Positions 25,931 through 40,900 of a stretch of DNA of 64,000 nucleotides are shown piece after piece. The translations under genes were made by a program, and so were the position numbers. Every line of letters starts with the position of its first letter. The first letter of the stretch is position 1. This DNA is from Gyrodactylus bullatarudis (Eukaryota; Platyhelminthes; Monogenea; Gyrodactylidea; Gyrodactylidae), in NCBI GenBank assembly GCA_012064415.1, contig SSNU01000034.1, positions 235,713 to 299,712 on the forward strand, written 5' to 3'. The notes below the pieces were generated by a model, which ran no database searches, was not told where the DNA came from, and was given only the letters and a program-made list of their open reading frames with translations.

Positions 25931-28900
25931 GTAGATGATGAAGCTGAAACTTTAGAAGATTCCGAGACCCTTGACGAGGAAGATGAAAACGAAGAATTTT
26001 CTGATGACGATGCTACTGGTAAGAAAATAAGAGAACCAGATTGTTTTTTTTTCATCCTTCATCATGTGTTTTATAATGCGAATAGATTGATTTGCCTTGC
26101 TCGAGTTGATTTTCTTCTATCATGTTTCACAATAATTATTGGCATATTGTCATGGAAATGAGTAATTTGACAAGGTTTAGCTTGATCTGTTGACCCAAGT
26201 ATGGATGCAAAACAAAGCATATATCACTTAATAGTGCCACTGAATAAGAATAGACTGTCTATGAGATGTAAAAGTGAAAGATTGCACGTAACTATATAAA
26301 AATGTATAGAGGTCTCAATTTTGATTGGTCTGGAGTCATTTGAACAGGTATACAGAAAAATTCAAGGGAATTCGAACGGCTTTTCTTTAAAAAATTCTTT
26401 TAGGCATAATCCTCTTTCACTATAGCTTACTTTCATCCAAATCACGTTTATTCAAGCTCAGTTTTATGTTCCTTTCTGGTGTGATGTTGATTGGCATTAG
26501 AAAAATTGCTATTTCGAAAATGGTTGTTGAAAAGGAGAAAAAGAATCATTTTCAGTTGTACTTTTAGAAGCTGATGGAGAAGAAGAAGAAGTCGAAAACG
26601 AAGAACAAGAGGACGATGAGGCAGATGATGAACTCGAAAAAATAGATTTCGAAAATGATGAAAACGATGATGAAGCTGAAGAAGCCTCTATTGACGAAGG
26701 AGAAGACGAAGAGGACGTCATTGAAGAGGAAGGAGATGAAACTGATGACGAAGAAAGCCAAGAAGAGGACACTACAGAGGATCTCTACGAAGAAGATGAC
26801 GACGAGGAAGCCCCAACTTGTGAGAACTATTCTCAATTTCTCTTTTTCTTGAGCAAGGCAAATCATTCATGATAATTTATAGCGATAATTAGAAGAAATC
26901 CTTTTAAAGATAAAATTTGTGTTCGACTACTCAGTAAAGTACACAGAAAGCGAAAGAATTTTAAAATTTATTACTTAGTTGGAAAGATTTTCTTACTTAA
27001 TCAAACAAGATATTGAATTATAGTTCTGAGAAGAATTCGTTTTTATTACATTAGTATTAAAGCATTTCTTTAATTTCCCTTTTGTAAGCTTTTGTAAAAT
27101 TGATTTTTCTTCCTTAAATTGGAACTTGTAATCTAAATTCAATAGCCTACCTAAATTCTTTGAAGGAATCGAATAAAATAAAAATGACATAAAGGCCTGT
27201 AACTGCTCTCGATTTTACTTTGAATTTTCAAAGTAATAAAATAAATTCCCTATAACTTGATGCATCATAATTCCTGTGTAATATCGAATTACTAATAATA
27301 ATTGTTGATAAAGCTCTGCTTTTCCTCTAAAGGATTTTATAATTCGCAGTAGTGTGTTTAATAGGCTATGGTGAAATTTTTTTTTCCCCGAACAACTCAC
27401 GAGAGGACTTACTTTTCTGATAAATTTTAGTACTCAGATCATGTTTTGCATAATTTTAAAGCATGAAAATTATTCTTCATTATGTCATTGCCCATTTTTC
27501 CCACAATATCCCACGGACATGATAAAATAACGAAATTAACAATGAAGCCACTCCTGATCACAAGATTACTATTTTTGAAGATAAAAATTAAGAAACTCAT
27601 CGAATGACCAAGATATTCCAGATTTTAGTGATTGCGTAGTAAAAATTCATTGAAAATTGAGCGGCGATTTAAAAATTTTTGAATTATTAAAACCAAATGA
27701 CATAATGGAGAATCATTTTCGACACATGCTTCAATACAAAATAATGCTTAGAATTGATAGTTCTATCAGAAAAGTTGGTCCTAATATGAGGGTAAAAATT
27801 TCACCCTAGCCTAGTGTTTAATTCTTATGGATAAATCTGAATCTATAATTAAAAGGCTCTAATATTTGTTGATTCTGAGTCAGATAAAAAAAATAAATCG
27901 TAGAATAAGAAATGGAATTTCTGTCGGTTTGGTTGAGTTGGTATTGATTAGACAAACCATTTATTTTCAGCTCGATCATTGAAAGCAAAGGCCAAGAAAC
28001 CAAGTCCACCTAGTTCTCCAATGAAAAAGGTAGAACCAAAGAGAGAAATCAAAACAAAGGTCAATGAAAAGGCTTCCTCAGCAAAAGCTAAGCCAGCAAA
28101 GGGCAAATCTTCCTCAACAAAGAAACCTGAGGCACCTCCGAAAGAAGAGAAGGAAAATCATTCGCAAATCTACAATGATCACGACTGTGATGGAATCCCC
28201 GATGACGAGGATGATGACATTGACAATGATGGCCTCCTTGACAGAACTCAAGATAGTGACTGGGACGGAGAGTTGAATGCCTATGACGACGATGATGATA
28301 ATGATGGTAAGCTTTTCCTCTACTTTCAATCATTTCGTTACCAATTTACTCAATCTACGATGCAAAGCTAGGCTTGATATAAAAATGAAAATTCACTCAA
28401 AAATTAGTTATCTCCGGATAGCCAGGAAAAAAAATATTTTTTTCAATTCCACGAATATCAAAGAATAAGACGTATCAAGAGTATTTATTTTTCGTTAGGA
28501 TTTCATAAAGCATCATCAGTGGCAATACTTTAAAAATGATATAAGTTAAGAATTCATTAAAGATAATAATTTACAAATTATGAAAGAAATAATAAAAGTG
28601 AAAGAATATAAGAATATAATGTAAGCTGAAAAACACCAAAACTCTCCAATAATTAGCAACAGTGGAGAGAAAAGTGAAAAAGCTCACATAGGCCAAGGTA
28701 GTTGAAGATTATACGAATAGTTTTTTTGGACACATAATTTTGGTTTATATAGATTTATGAAGAATTTCTCCTTCACCCAAACATCAGTACTGTCATCCCC
28801 TGCATTTTTGTTCAGAATTGAAAAATGAATCTGAAAGAGATCAAAAATTCGTTGAGTTTAAGACTCTAAACACCAGATAAAGATATTTTAGCTGAAAATA

Positions 28901-31900
28901 AAAAATTATACACATATTTCAATTTTTCACAAATTTTCAAACAAAACCTCAAAAATACAGTGATCGAAATAGTGATTCTTACAAAATTTGAAAATCTCAT
29001 GAATAAATTGAATATTTATTTGGAAACGAATAAAAAATTTGAATCCGCTCTAGAATTCTATTTTTAATTCTCAAAAAAGATCAATTTCGAGAAAAGTTAT
29101 TGCATTTAAAACCCACTACTTCTTAGAAGTGTTACCCTAAATAATGATATTTCGAATTTTACTCTAGAATTAATTATTTACAGCTTTTAAAGATTCTAGG
29201 AACTTTTTAAAATCCACGGATGTTCTGTTTCATTAGTTCTAAATAATGAACCTTTTTGCTAATTTTGAAAAAAAGGTATTACCCTATTATCCAGTTGAAT
29301 TCAAGAATCAGATTATAATCTAGTTAGAGTTCTTGCGAAACAATAATTATTACCGGAAATGGCAGAATCTCCGAACCATTTGTCAGATGTCACATGTCGT
29401 TGAAAGACGAAGAAGAACCTTTAAATTCAAATGAGGTCTAATTTCCCAAATCCCAGGTTTTTGCATGACTCTATTGAAAATTTTTAAGAATGTTTGAAAC
29501 TAAATTTTAATTAAAATATCTCTATAGGAATTCCTGATGCCATGGATGATGATGCTAATGGCGATGGTATTCCCGACTGTCGAAGTGACACTTCTGATCT
29601 TCAATATGTTCTCCGTTACAAGAATAAGAAAAAGGCAAAAGACTCTGATTTCGATGGAATTCCAGATGAACACGATCTTGACGATGATGAAAATGGCATA
29701 CCAGATGTTTTAGAGGATTTTGACGGTGATCAAATTCCTGACTCTTTCGGTGTCACTTATGATAACTGTAAATCCTAAATTCCCTGAAAAATATGTTGGA
29801 CCCCTTTTTAATATCCTTACTATTTCACCTAGTACAATCTAAGAAGGCTATTTTCAAGGCTAATAAAATCATTGCAAAGCTCGGCTGGGGAGATCGTGAT
29901 TGTGATGGCATTCCGGACAAATTCGATCCTGATGACGATAATGACGGATATTTCGATAACAAACAAGTGAGCTTTCCTTATGCTTAAAGAGTCATTATGT
30001 ATAAGATTGTATTTCCAGCTCTAAAGAGATAATCCCTATCAACATTTTCTTCATTGTGAGGTTGCTGGCCATCAGTCATGCTGGATAGAAAGACGAGAGG
30101 TTTTTTGAGGTGAATAAAAGCTTTTATTTTCGTCGGCTCTCTTCAGACCTTACACCGACTTTTGATAAATATAGCACAGTATAGTCTGACCAGTAGCTGA
30201 TATTCACTCTAGGGTTTTTGGCCAATGGGGGTATTGTTTTGATGTTGATCCCCGATTAGTCTTCCCACCTTTTTAGGGGAGGAAGGAAGTTGTATATTTT
30301 CTGGTTGTCGTCAGGCAATTTTTTGCCCTTTTTCCTTTTTGTTTTGTGTTTCTGGGGTGATGTAGAGGGGTTCCTTTTTCGATTTGGGGTTGAGGTTATT
30401 AATCCAGGCTGTGAAAAGAAACGTTTGCGATCATTTGGGGTTGCTGGGTTTTGGGGGTCCTGGGCCTGTTGTTTTGTGTGTTGTTTCTTCATTCTTCAAA
30501 GATTTTAGATGGGTCTTTCTTTGGGAAGCTGTTCAAAATAGACTGATTATTTTTCTCTTTTAGCCTCCTCAAGTATTAGGAACATAAGAACAGACTCTTT
30601 ATTGATTATCTTAATTCGAACCTACACAAATTCATCCACTAGATAAAACACCAATTTTTTATCATCTATATTTTTATAGGATTCGAAAGTATTGTAAGTA
30701 AAGTATTGATGAAATTATTGACATTTTAAAATGGTTCATCTTGCCATTTTCTTCCTCAGAGAGATCCATTATTGATTCACGTGTTTGTACTTTCTTCTTG
30801 GAAAATTATTTCCCTAAATTGTCTGAAAACATCAGCGAGCCAATAGATTAACGAGAGGCAAATATATGAGCGTAGGCGTTGTGCTGCGTGGGTAGAGAAT
30901 CCTACGTTTTAATAACTATGCTGAAAACCTTCTTTTATTGATTTATGCAACGAATAATGTAAATACCTATCATAGTAAACTAAACATATTTCCCAAAAAT
31001 TCTTAGATGTCTAGGAGAATAATATTTCTTAAATAACTATGGACTCTAGGTGGGAAATTTCTCTGAGGTTTAAACTTGTTTTCCTTGGGGTATCTTCAAT
31101 TTAGTAAAGTTTTAGGGAATGGAATTTTAAATCGAAAATTACTTTTGAGTCAAATTTCTTCAAGAGTACGCAATACAGTGGTCCCTATATTTAGAACAGT
31201 TTACGATTAGTTTTTATTTGAAATGAAGCAACGAACCTATTAATTTTATACCTGTATTTGCTTTCATAAAAATAAACAAATTGGAACTTTCTATGCTAAA
31301 GCTTTACATTTCTAAAGAAAGGTAAATTTTGAAATATAAATTTCCCCAGTTTATATAAAAAGTAAATAAGGAATATTCATTCAAAATTAATCTATGAAAT
31401 CATTCAGTTTCAACTATTTTATGAGTAGATCTATTATTGTTATCATGTTGATCTTTACTGGGAGAAACAAAAAGAAAAGAAAGATTTCTAAATTTTATAT
31501 GATCCATTCTAGGATTCTGACCGTGATGGTGAACTAAATGAATTTGATGATGACGACGACAATGATGGAATTCCTGACAAGGATGATCTCGACTCAAATG
31601 GAGACGGTAAACCTGAGTGCATTCTCAAGGATATGGACAATGATGGTATACCAGACCATATCGATACTGATGATGATAATGATGGAATACCTGACTTTTC
31701 TGATCCAAAACATCAGTTGTTCAACTTTTTCCTCGATAGCGATAATGTAAGTTGATTAAGACAGATGAATTCTTTTATTTATCAATATTCGAATGGTCCC
31801 TTAACCCTTAAAAATTATTTCTGACTCGTACTTAGTCTTCTGTCTAATGGTTTGTGATTTCGCTGATTACGAATCTACAGCTGCTTTTCTTCCAAAAATT

Positions 31901-34900
31901 GGCTATCATGAAAGCAGACAGAGTTCAGGCAATTGAATATTTAAATTCTAGGGGTACGATTACTCTAGTTATCTTACTTTTTATCTATGACCTTGAAAAA
32001 TAGATTTTCAAAAAAAACGTTTTAAAGAAATTAAATTTTTGGAAAAAAATCAACTTTCTTTGAATTAGTATAGCACTAGTCTGATGAATGATTCCAGGAG
32101 ATTAATAGACAATGAGTTGTTCAAGTGTTATGAGTCATTAAAAGGACAGCGAGACTTTACTTTTTAAGGGTTTAAAACGGCCATATTCTCATACATTTAA
32201 ACGATCATGTTGATCACTCTTTTTTTCCACCAGAAAGTTAGAGTAGTTGACCTAGTTGACATGAAGATGAGAATTTGCTATTTTCACAAAAAACTCAATA
32301 TATTTCTCCGGATTCACAGAAAAAATAATTTTTTGAATTCTAAAACAGAATGAGCCTAGAAGTTTTTGATATTCAAAAAAAATCCAAAAAAATTCAATCT
32401 GACCAAAATTAAGCCGTTTTTTGAATTTCGAAAATGTACCAAATTTCCACGTTTTAAACTTTTAATCCCAAAATTTTTATCGATTTTGATGATTCGAAGC
32501 AGTTAAGTGACGCTTTTTGGGATCGAAATTGAACAAAGAATTCGAATTCACCTGTAGAAGTTCACTGATGTTCGTCATTACTGAGGGAAATCGAACCATT
32601 TGAGTTTTTCGATTATCACGAAGGCAAATTATCCGGAAACAGTAAAATATTCGCTATCTCTATGGCCAAATTCGAATTCTTTGTCTAATGTTGATCCCAA
32701 ATATCATCACATAACTGCTTCGAACCGTCGAAACGATAAAAAAAATTGGGTTCAAAAGTTTTCGAAATTCAAAAACCGGCCTAATTGAAAAAAACGGTCA
32801 GATTGAATTTTTTTCGGAACTTTTTCGAATATCCACATCTTGTTAGCTCATTCCGTTTTAGAATTCAATAATTCTGTATCTTCATGTCAACTATCTTTAG
32901 TTAGATTTCAGCGAACAATATGAGGATAAGTATTTATGAATCTAAATGCAAATCTCTATCATTAAAGTCTGCATCAAAGTCAGGAAATCAAAATTTTCTC
33001 ATTAGTAAACTGATTAGTGGAAGTAATCAAATATCACTTCTGAATATTTGATAGACTCTCGAATAGCATATACATCTTGCCTATCTGATTGTAGACCCAT
33101 AGAGAACGTCTATAAAATGCCTATCAAAAATATAATTTTCAGAATTTGAATTATCAAGTGATTATTTAAAATTTGGACTTTAAAGAAATATCCCATGATT
33201 TACGAGTTTTCGAAGTAAAAATCCTGTTTTTGTATTGGATGTAGAGCAAAAATGTGCTGCATTCACATGTATTTACTTAATCTCAAATTCCATAGTCCAT
33301 TTTGTTCTTTGCTATTAGATGCATTCATTTGTAAAGGATGAATATTTTAAATAAAAACATGCAGATGAATAAATTCCTTTCGGAAGAATTTTCAATATTT
33401 TTGGTCGGCAGGTCTGAGTCAATGTTCTAGTACAATCTTCAAAAATGTAGAAAAAGTACTTTAAAATAATATTCAATATCATCTGACAGTAAATGGGTTT
33501 GAAAATAAGTTATTTCAAATAACGATAAGGATTCAAAAAGAGACGAATTTTGTACAATGAACAACTAATGTTCAAATTACTTAATTTAAATCGATACTTA
33601 CTTACAAGTATGATCATCATTTTAAAGATTATTTTAAAATTAATTAATATTTTTTCATAAAATTATTGCTATCTCATATCCTAGGATGGAATTCCCGATA
33701 GTTTGGATAAGGACGATGATAATGATGGTATCCCTGATGCTCGAGATCACGACGCTGATGGAGATGGAAGTCAAGACTTTTTCCAAGATGCTGATGGAGA
33801 TGGTGTACCAGATAAAGTTGATGATGATATGAACAATGATGGAATTCCCGACCACGAACAGGATCACGATTGCGATGGTATTCCCGATATTATCGATCCT
33901 GATGATGATAATGACGGATACTATGATTCTAAACAAGTAATTTGAATTAATTTTCGAATTAGTTAAGCTCTCGACTTTCTTGTACTTTGTAATGAAGTTC
34001 ATTATCAAGAAAATTGATTGCCTTTGAATATTTGAAGTCATTACTTTCCTACGATTTATAATTTTATTTAGAATATAAGACTACTTTCAAGTAATTACTA
34101 CTAATATTTAATTATAATGATTGAAATGCTTAATTTTAAACTAAATTTTGCAAAATTTGAGTTCCACTCATGAATGACTTTCTTTTCATAGGATAGCGAT
34201 AGAGATGGATCACTCAATGAATGGGACGATGATGATGACAATGATGGAATACCAGGTAATTACAAAGGTCTTTTTTATTGATTATTACGTTATTTATTTA
34301 TTCTCGAGAGATTTTCATTTATTTACTCAAGGGAGAAACTAAATTTTTCATTGGTAAGAAAAATTTTCTAACCTTGTATTTTGGATTACGTGATCAGGTG
34401 ATTGTATTTTATTCAAATTTAATGTCCAGAATTCAATGAGAAACTAATTGTGAGGATTTTTAAATTTATTTCTAAATTAGTTAAATCTATGCATTAGAGT
34501 ATTTATTTAGAAAAGAAAATTAACAATACCATTAAAATTTCTGGTCATAATGTCTAGCCTACTGTTGAACACTGTCTTCAATAGTATACCTAAGCAACAT
34601 CTCTTTCAGGTCCAAGTAAATGAAAGTTTTATTATGTTGAAGAACTCAATTTCTTTTGTCTTATCAATCATTCGAAAGTGTTTGATGAAATTAATGCCAA
34701 ATGTTTGCACAAATTTCGAATTAATTTTAAAAATTCTCAAAAACTAACTAGATGAAAGAATAGCATAACGGTTTTCTCATTATTTGAAGCCCACTGAGCA
34801 TTGGATTCAGGACCAAAGTCTGAGAAGGATATTGAACTAGAATAAGGGTACACCATTTTAAGAATCTTAAAAAGCTTTAATTAAATTCAATATGAGGAAG

Positions 34901-37900
34901 AACAACAAGGAAAATCAAATTATTCACACAAGTTGAAATAAAAGCGTAATCCTTAAGGGTCGTTGGGACTCTCAACTTGGGAGTCCATATTATTTATACA
35001 TAAAGATGTTTTTGTGAACTCAATATTGATAAGAATATTCTTGGGATTTTAGATTCAGAAGATGAAGACTCCAATGGTGATGGAATTATTGACTGCTCTC
35101 CAATCGACTCTGATGGTGACGGAATTCCAGATCACCTGGACGACGATGATGACAATGATGGTATTCTAGATCATCTTGACCCTGACTCGATGAGTTTCCT
35201 CTTGTATAAAAACAAGAATATCCTAGAAGCTTTACCTGGTAAGTTATTCGTTAATACATTGGAAATCTAATCATGCTCCACTCCTAGGTTTAGTCTCGGA
35301 AATGGGTTTTAAAAAAAGTTAATTAATTTTTTAAAAATTACTCTCTTTGAATTAGTATAGCAAAAGTTTGGCAAATGCAGGAACTGAGCTTTTTGTACAT
35401 TTCTGGAGATCAATAGTTTTCCAATCGAATGGGGCTTGAATGAATTAATATGTGTGGTGTTTAAGGGTTAATTGAGTAATTAGGGGTGGATCCAAGATTA
35501 TAATAATAATTATTATTATAACAAGAAAGTTGCAGCTTATCTTTGGAGCTTTTACCAGTTGACTTTAAGAAGATTAAACTAGGATTCGAGATCATTTTTC
35601 ACAAAAATCTATGCATTAGAGTTTAGGATAAGAAGATGGCTTTTTAGAATCATTTTGAAAAAAGTTTAAATAGAATAAGAAATAATTTCTTCTTTCTATT
35701 CTAAATTCAGTTGAAAAGCGTCTTAAACGCGTCGAAAACATGATGAAAACCTATAAGGATCGCTTCCCCGACGGCTATGATCCATCAGAAGAGGCTGAAA
35801 GCTTTGTTCTACTAGAAGGTTTATACTAAAATTTTATTTATGTCTCATTACCTCTATCCCAGATTCCTTTATTTATTTCACGTATCATAGAAATTATTGA
35901 TCATTCCTACTAAAACTTGCTGTATAGAAATCTATTCTACCGAAAAATATCCAATAATTAATTGCCTTGTAATGCTTATCTTGATCAACACTTTTCAAGA
36001 AAATTTTTATCAAGGATATCATTGAATTAATGCAGAAAAGAATGGACTAAATATCATTTTAGACGCACCAAACATTTACGAATTGAGTTTAGAAGAACAC
36101 ATATTCAATTTAATAGTTTGTATAATCTTGGTATAAAGCCAAGCCAGCTATTTTGTCAATCAATTGACACATTGTAAAAATCCTTGATAAAAATTATTCT
36201 TGAATCCATTCTTCGAACACTGCTACATTCACTAAATTAACTAAGATGAATATCTAGAATTTACTAGTAAATTTTTCTTGTTTACATGTTTTCCATTTTT
36301 TTTACGGTTTATTACTTTACTAACAATTTTTCTGCATCCATAATTGTTGTATCACAGAAAACTATTCCTTAATCTCTTCCTCAATCCCGAGAATGAATGT
36401 TACAGTTTTAGTCTAATTCAAATTTTACTCCCTGATCATCATTAGTTAAGTAAACTTGGTCATATATAGACAGGCTGAAACAAGATTAGGATTTGACCTC
36501 TTCCAGTTAATTATAATTAATTTGTGTTGCACAGTGTTAATCAATCTTTCATGACTCATACTAGGGGATGTATACATTCTTGGTGTAACATTTATAGAAT
36601 CAATCGATTCCTGAATCATCAAACACTCCTAATAAATTTCACTTTCGTAGTCGATATTATTATACAGTATATAAATTTATATGTTTATACATGTGGTTGA
36701 TTACATTGTAAATGTTGCATGAACCCTATCTAACCCTTTTTCCCCAAACCCTTTTACTCAATAGATCCTCATTAATAGTAGAATGACTCTGTAGAATATG
36801 TGAATAAGCTAGAGTTTTTGGTGTATTTATTGAATCTTTGGTTGTTTCTTTAGGAAACTTGGCAAAGGAACAAGCCAACTATGAGAATAGTGACCTAGGC
36901 GATAAGAACGATAAGGACTGTGATGGAATTCCTGACCATCTAGACGAAGATATGGATAACGATGGTAAATTGGACAGAACTCAAGATAGCGACTGGGACG
37001 GAGATTTGAACGCCTACGATGACGATGATGATAATGATGGTAAATTTATCAGTTACTATAAATAATTCAATCATTGATTTTATTTCAGTAGCTTTTTCAA
37101 CATTTTCTTATCCAATCAGAGTTATCGAATTTAGTTGACCTAGGATAGAAAAGAATAATCAATAAAAGTTCTATTCTTTTTACTTAATCTGTGATGATTA
37201 GTCAGATATATTGATTTTATAGTTGCCATTACATGTCTTGATTAATTCCCTTAGAAAAACTTATAAGGTGTATCCAGAAATTATGAGATCTTTCTTGTGG
37301 TTCCCCCTATCTAGGTAAAGATACTCATCATCCAAACAAAAAACTAAGTATATTCTTTAAACTGTTGGAGTAAAAGTGTGCCTCCAATCTTTTGTAGGAA
37401 ATTATAATAATTATTATAATTTGGATTGAGCTAAAATACAAATTATTTATAAATTTATTTTACTGTATTTGGATGAAAATGTTGACTTTTGCCTTGTCAT
37501 TTGAATCATTTACAAGTTTCTTTTATTCTCATCAATAAACTTTTATAAATTCTATTGATTTGCATTTTCAAATGACAAAAATAATCGAAAATGTATTTCA
37601 CTCTACCAGTTGAAAAAAATAACATTAGTTTTAATGACTCATTGGCTTCAGAAAAAAACTGCTGTTTGTGTAATCGTGAAATTGTACTTGAAATATAAGT
37701 AATAAATTCATCTCTAATCTAGATACAATAAATTATGATAAAAGCTATAGTTTTCTTTTCAAAGTTATTTTTTGAGTTTTTCCTTCCAGTTATAAACGAA
37801 AGGAAAATTTTCATTTTAAAGATTCGAGCATTGTTCATTTGAAAAATAGCAAAATTTTATTTCGTGTAAGAACAAGTTTATCATTTAGAAAGAATCATAA

Positions 37901-40900
37901 TTTTGCCAAAATATTTTGAATATCCAATAAAAGGTTTTTTCTATCGACTCTAGAAAGTTTTTGTCTTCTCATTATTTATTAGTAATAAATTATTACCAAT
38001 TTGAAGGTATTCCTGATTGGAAAGATCCAGACGCCAATGGTGATGGAGTTCCTGATTGTCGTCGGGATGAAGATATCAAGTATAAAACTATCCGCGGTAA
38101 ACATGGAAAAGTTAGAAAGATTGTAAAAATCCATCAGAAGTCAGCCGACGAAGATGAACTCCTGACACAAAAGAACAAAATGTCAAAGATGGAACTACAA
38201 AGGATTAAAGCCCTAAAGTCAAAACCAGACCAAAAGCCAAAGGAAAAGATTCCAGTGAAAGCTGTTAAAAAGGTGACTGTTGGTGAAAAATGTTCAAAAT
38301 GAATATTAACTCTTTCCGTTTATAGGAACCAGTTAAAGCTGAACCCAAAAAGACACAAAAAGCTACAAAGAAACCAGCAAAGAAGGAAACCCCTGTTGAG
38401 AAACCAGCTAAAAATCCAACGCAAAGAAAACTCAAGGCTTTAGATGAAGAGGAAGAAGATAATGTAAGAGGACCTCGTAAACTAAAAATTTTAAGCAAAT
38501 CTTGCTATAAATACCTAAATTGAGAGATTGATGAACGGAGGTTGAAATTCGGAAAATCTCTCTTTTGAGTGATCGAAAAACGTTTGATTATATTTGATTT
38601 CCGATCATTGAACTCTTATTTATATTTGGGGTTTTTATATATTAAATTGAAGGTTACATGAATTCTTAGTTCTCGAATGAGTTTTACATGAAGCAATAAA
38701 AAATCCCATTCTTTCTTGTGTTGGAGCAGACAAAGGCTTCAAAATTTTCATTGATTTTCTTTACTTTCTGAATAAAAATCGAGTAAACCTGAATGAGCTT
38801 CTTAAATTCCTCTTTTGTAGAATTGGAGTTTTCAACAAATTCATCAGATGAAAAAATAACATTTTATTCTGTTAGCGACAACACATTGATTACTTATAAT
38901 TAAAAAAAAGTATGCTCAATTGTCTGTTGATATATTTATCAATAAAAAATATTTATTAAGGATATTCGAAAACTAATTTGGGTTTTTATTCGACACGATA
39001 GGATCTTTTACTTTTCTGGACTAACCCATCACCGAACTATAGACAATCTGAGGAAATAATTTTCTTACGCCTCGAGGGAACTTCATGTAGTACTAGAATG
39101 AACATTTTACAGTCATCCGACGAAATTAGAGAACAAATAATCGAATATAGTGATATAATCAATATGATTAATTCATTTTATGTTGTTAGATAATTGGGAG
39201 AAAATTAATGGCGAAAAAGAAGAAAGAGCAACCGGTCACTACCCCCGCACCTGTTGTAGAGGAGGACGATGATGAAATGGACATCTTTGATGAAATTGAA
39301 CTGGAAATGAAAATAGCAGCTGAGAATAGTGAGCCTGGCGATGATGATGGAGATGGAATTCCAGATGACCTTGAAGGTGACACTGATGGAGATGGAATTC
39401 CTGATTTCCTTGAGGATGCTGATGGTGACGGCATTCCAGACTATCAAGAAGATACTGATGGCGATGGTATTCCAGATTACCAAGAGGACGATGATGGTGA
39501 TGGAATTCCAGATTATCGGGATTCTTCTGTCGAAATTGCCCCTCCACCAAAAGCTAAGGGAAAGTCATCTAACAAGAAGGAATCTTCTAAGCCAGTCCCT
39601 CCTGCAGCTCCTGTTAAAAAAGGTGATTCTCTCAAATTGAAAGATTTTGCCCCACCATCTAAGACCTGCAAAAAATCTGATAAATCTTGTAAAAAGTCTA
39701 AGGATAAGTTTAATCTTGATGTAACTAAATTGAAATTACCAAAGCATCTTGACAAGGACGGTGATGGTATCCCGGATAGTCTAGAGATGGACTCTGACAA
39801 CGACGGTGTCCTTGACTATCTCGAAGATGACGACGGTGATGGAGTACCCAACTATCTTGAGGACTCTGACGGTGATGGTATCCCTGATTTCATCGACAAA
39901 ACTCATGACAAAAAGAAGAAATCTTCTAACGCACAACAAGATAAAAACAACGACGGAATTCCTGATTATCTTGAAGACTGGGACGGTGATGGGATACCAA
40001 ACTATCTTGAGGACTCTGACGGTGATAATATCCCAGATTATCTGGATAAGCAAGATGATCGTCTTTTGGAGTATATCAAAAAGCTCAAGATACCGAAAAT
40101 GTTTGATAAGGATAATGATGGAATTCCTGATGTTTTTATGCACGATCAAGATAACGATGGAACACCCGATTATCTTGAAGATGATGATGGCGACGGAATA
40201 CCTGATCTTCTTGTTGATAGTGACCATGATGGAATTCCAGACTTTGTAGAAATCCACAATTCTAAGAAATTACCGAAAAAAGGTAATTAAATATTCACTG
40301 CATACACATTTTTCACACTTTCTTGAACACTCTACCAATTTTTATTTCCAATAAAACAAGTTGCAATTGTGGAGTTTTATCATTCTAAAGCCATGTACAT
40401 TCTAAAGCTATTCTCGATGAATTTGCAAAATTTTATGATTTTTACAAAAATCGGATATTTTTCATTGAAATTTTTGGCAACTGATTTGTGAAAAAACACT
40501 TCATTATGGTTTTAAAAGTTTATTTCTTATTTTTACACGATTTTGATTGCTCGAAAATTAATAAATTAGTATGATCAGTTCAAACTGGTGGTTATTTCAA
40601 AAATTTAATTATGAATCATAATTTATGATATATGGTTTCTTTTTCTGTTAATGATCCTGGAAAATAAAATTTGATTCCTTTAACATCAAACTTGAAATTA
40701 AAACTACTTCAGAAAAATTTCTTTTAGAAATCGGCAAAAGTATATTATGTAAATCAGTTACCAAAACATCTTCAGAAAATGTTGAGACCTTGATAATGAG
40801 ACCAATATCAGAGGATAAGTGGTTAACCAAGTGGTAATCAATTATAGAAGCTCGAAATAACTGAGAGGGACTAATAAATTCTATCATAAAAGTAATAGAT

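Noticed and set aside
30800..30910. Possible RNA gene near the TAGGCGTTGTG segment
   Set aside because: No cloverleaf or known RNA motif could be drawn.
40648..40887. 79-codon minus-strand ORF in the 5.1-kb intron
   Set aside because: No domain or splice partners; neighbouring ORFs at 40929-41329 and 42181-42399 are equally featureless.
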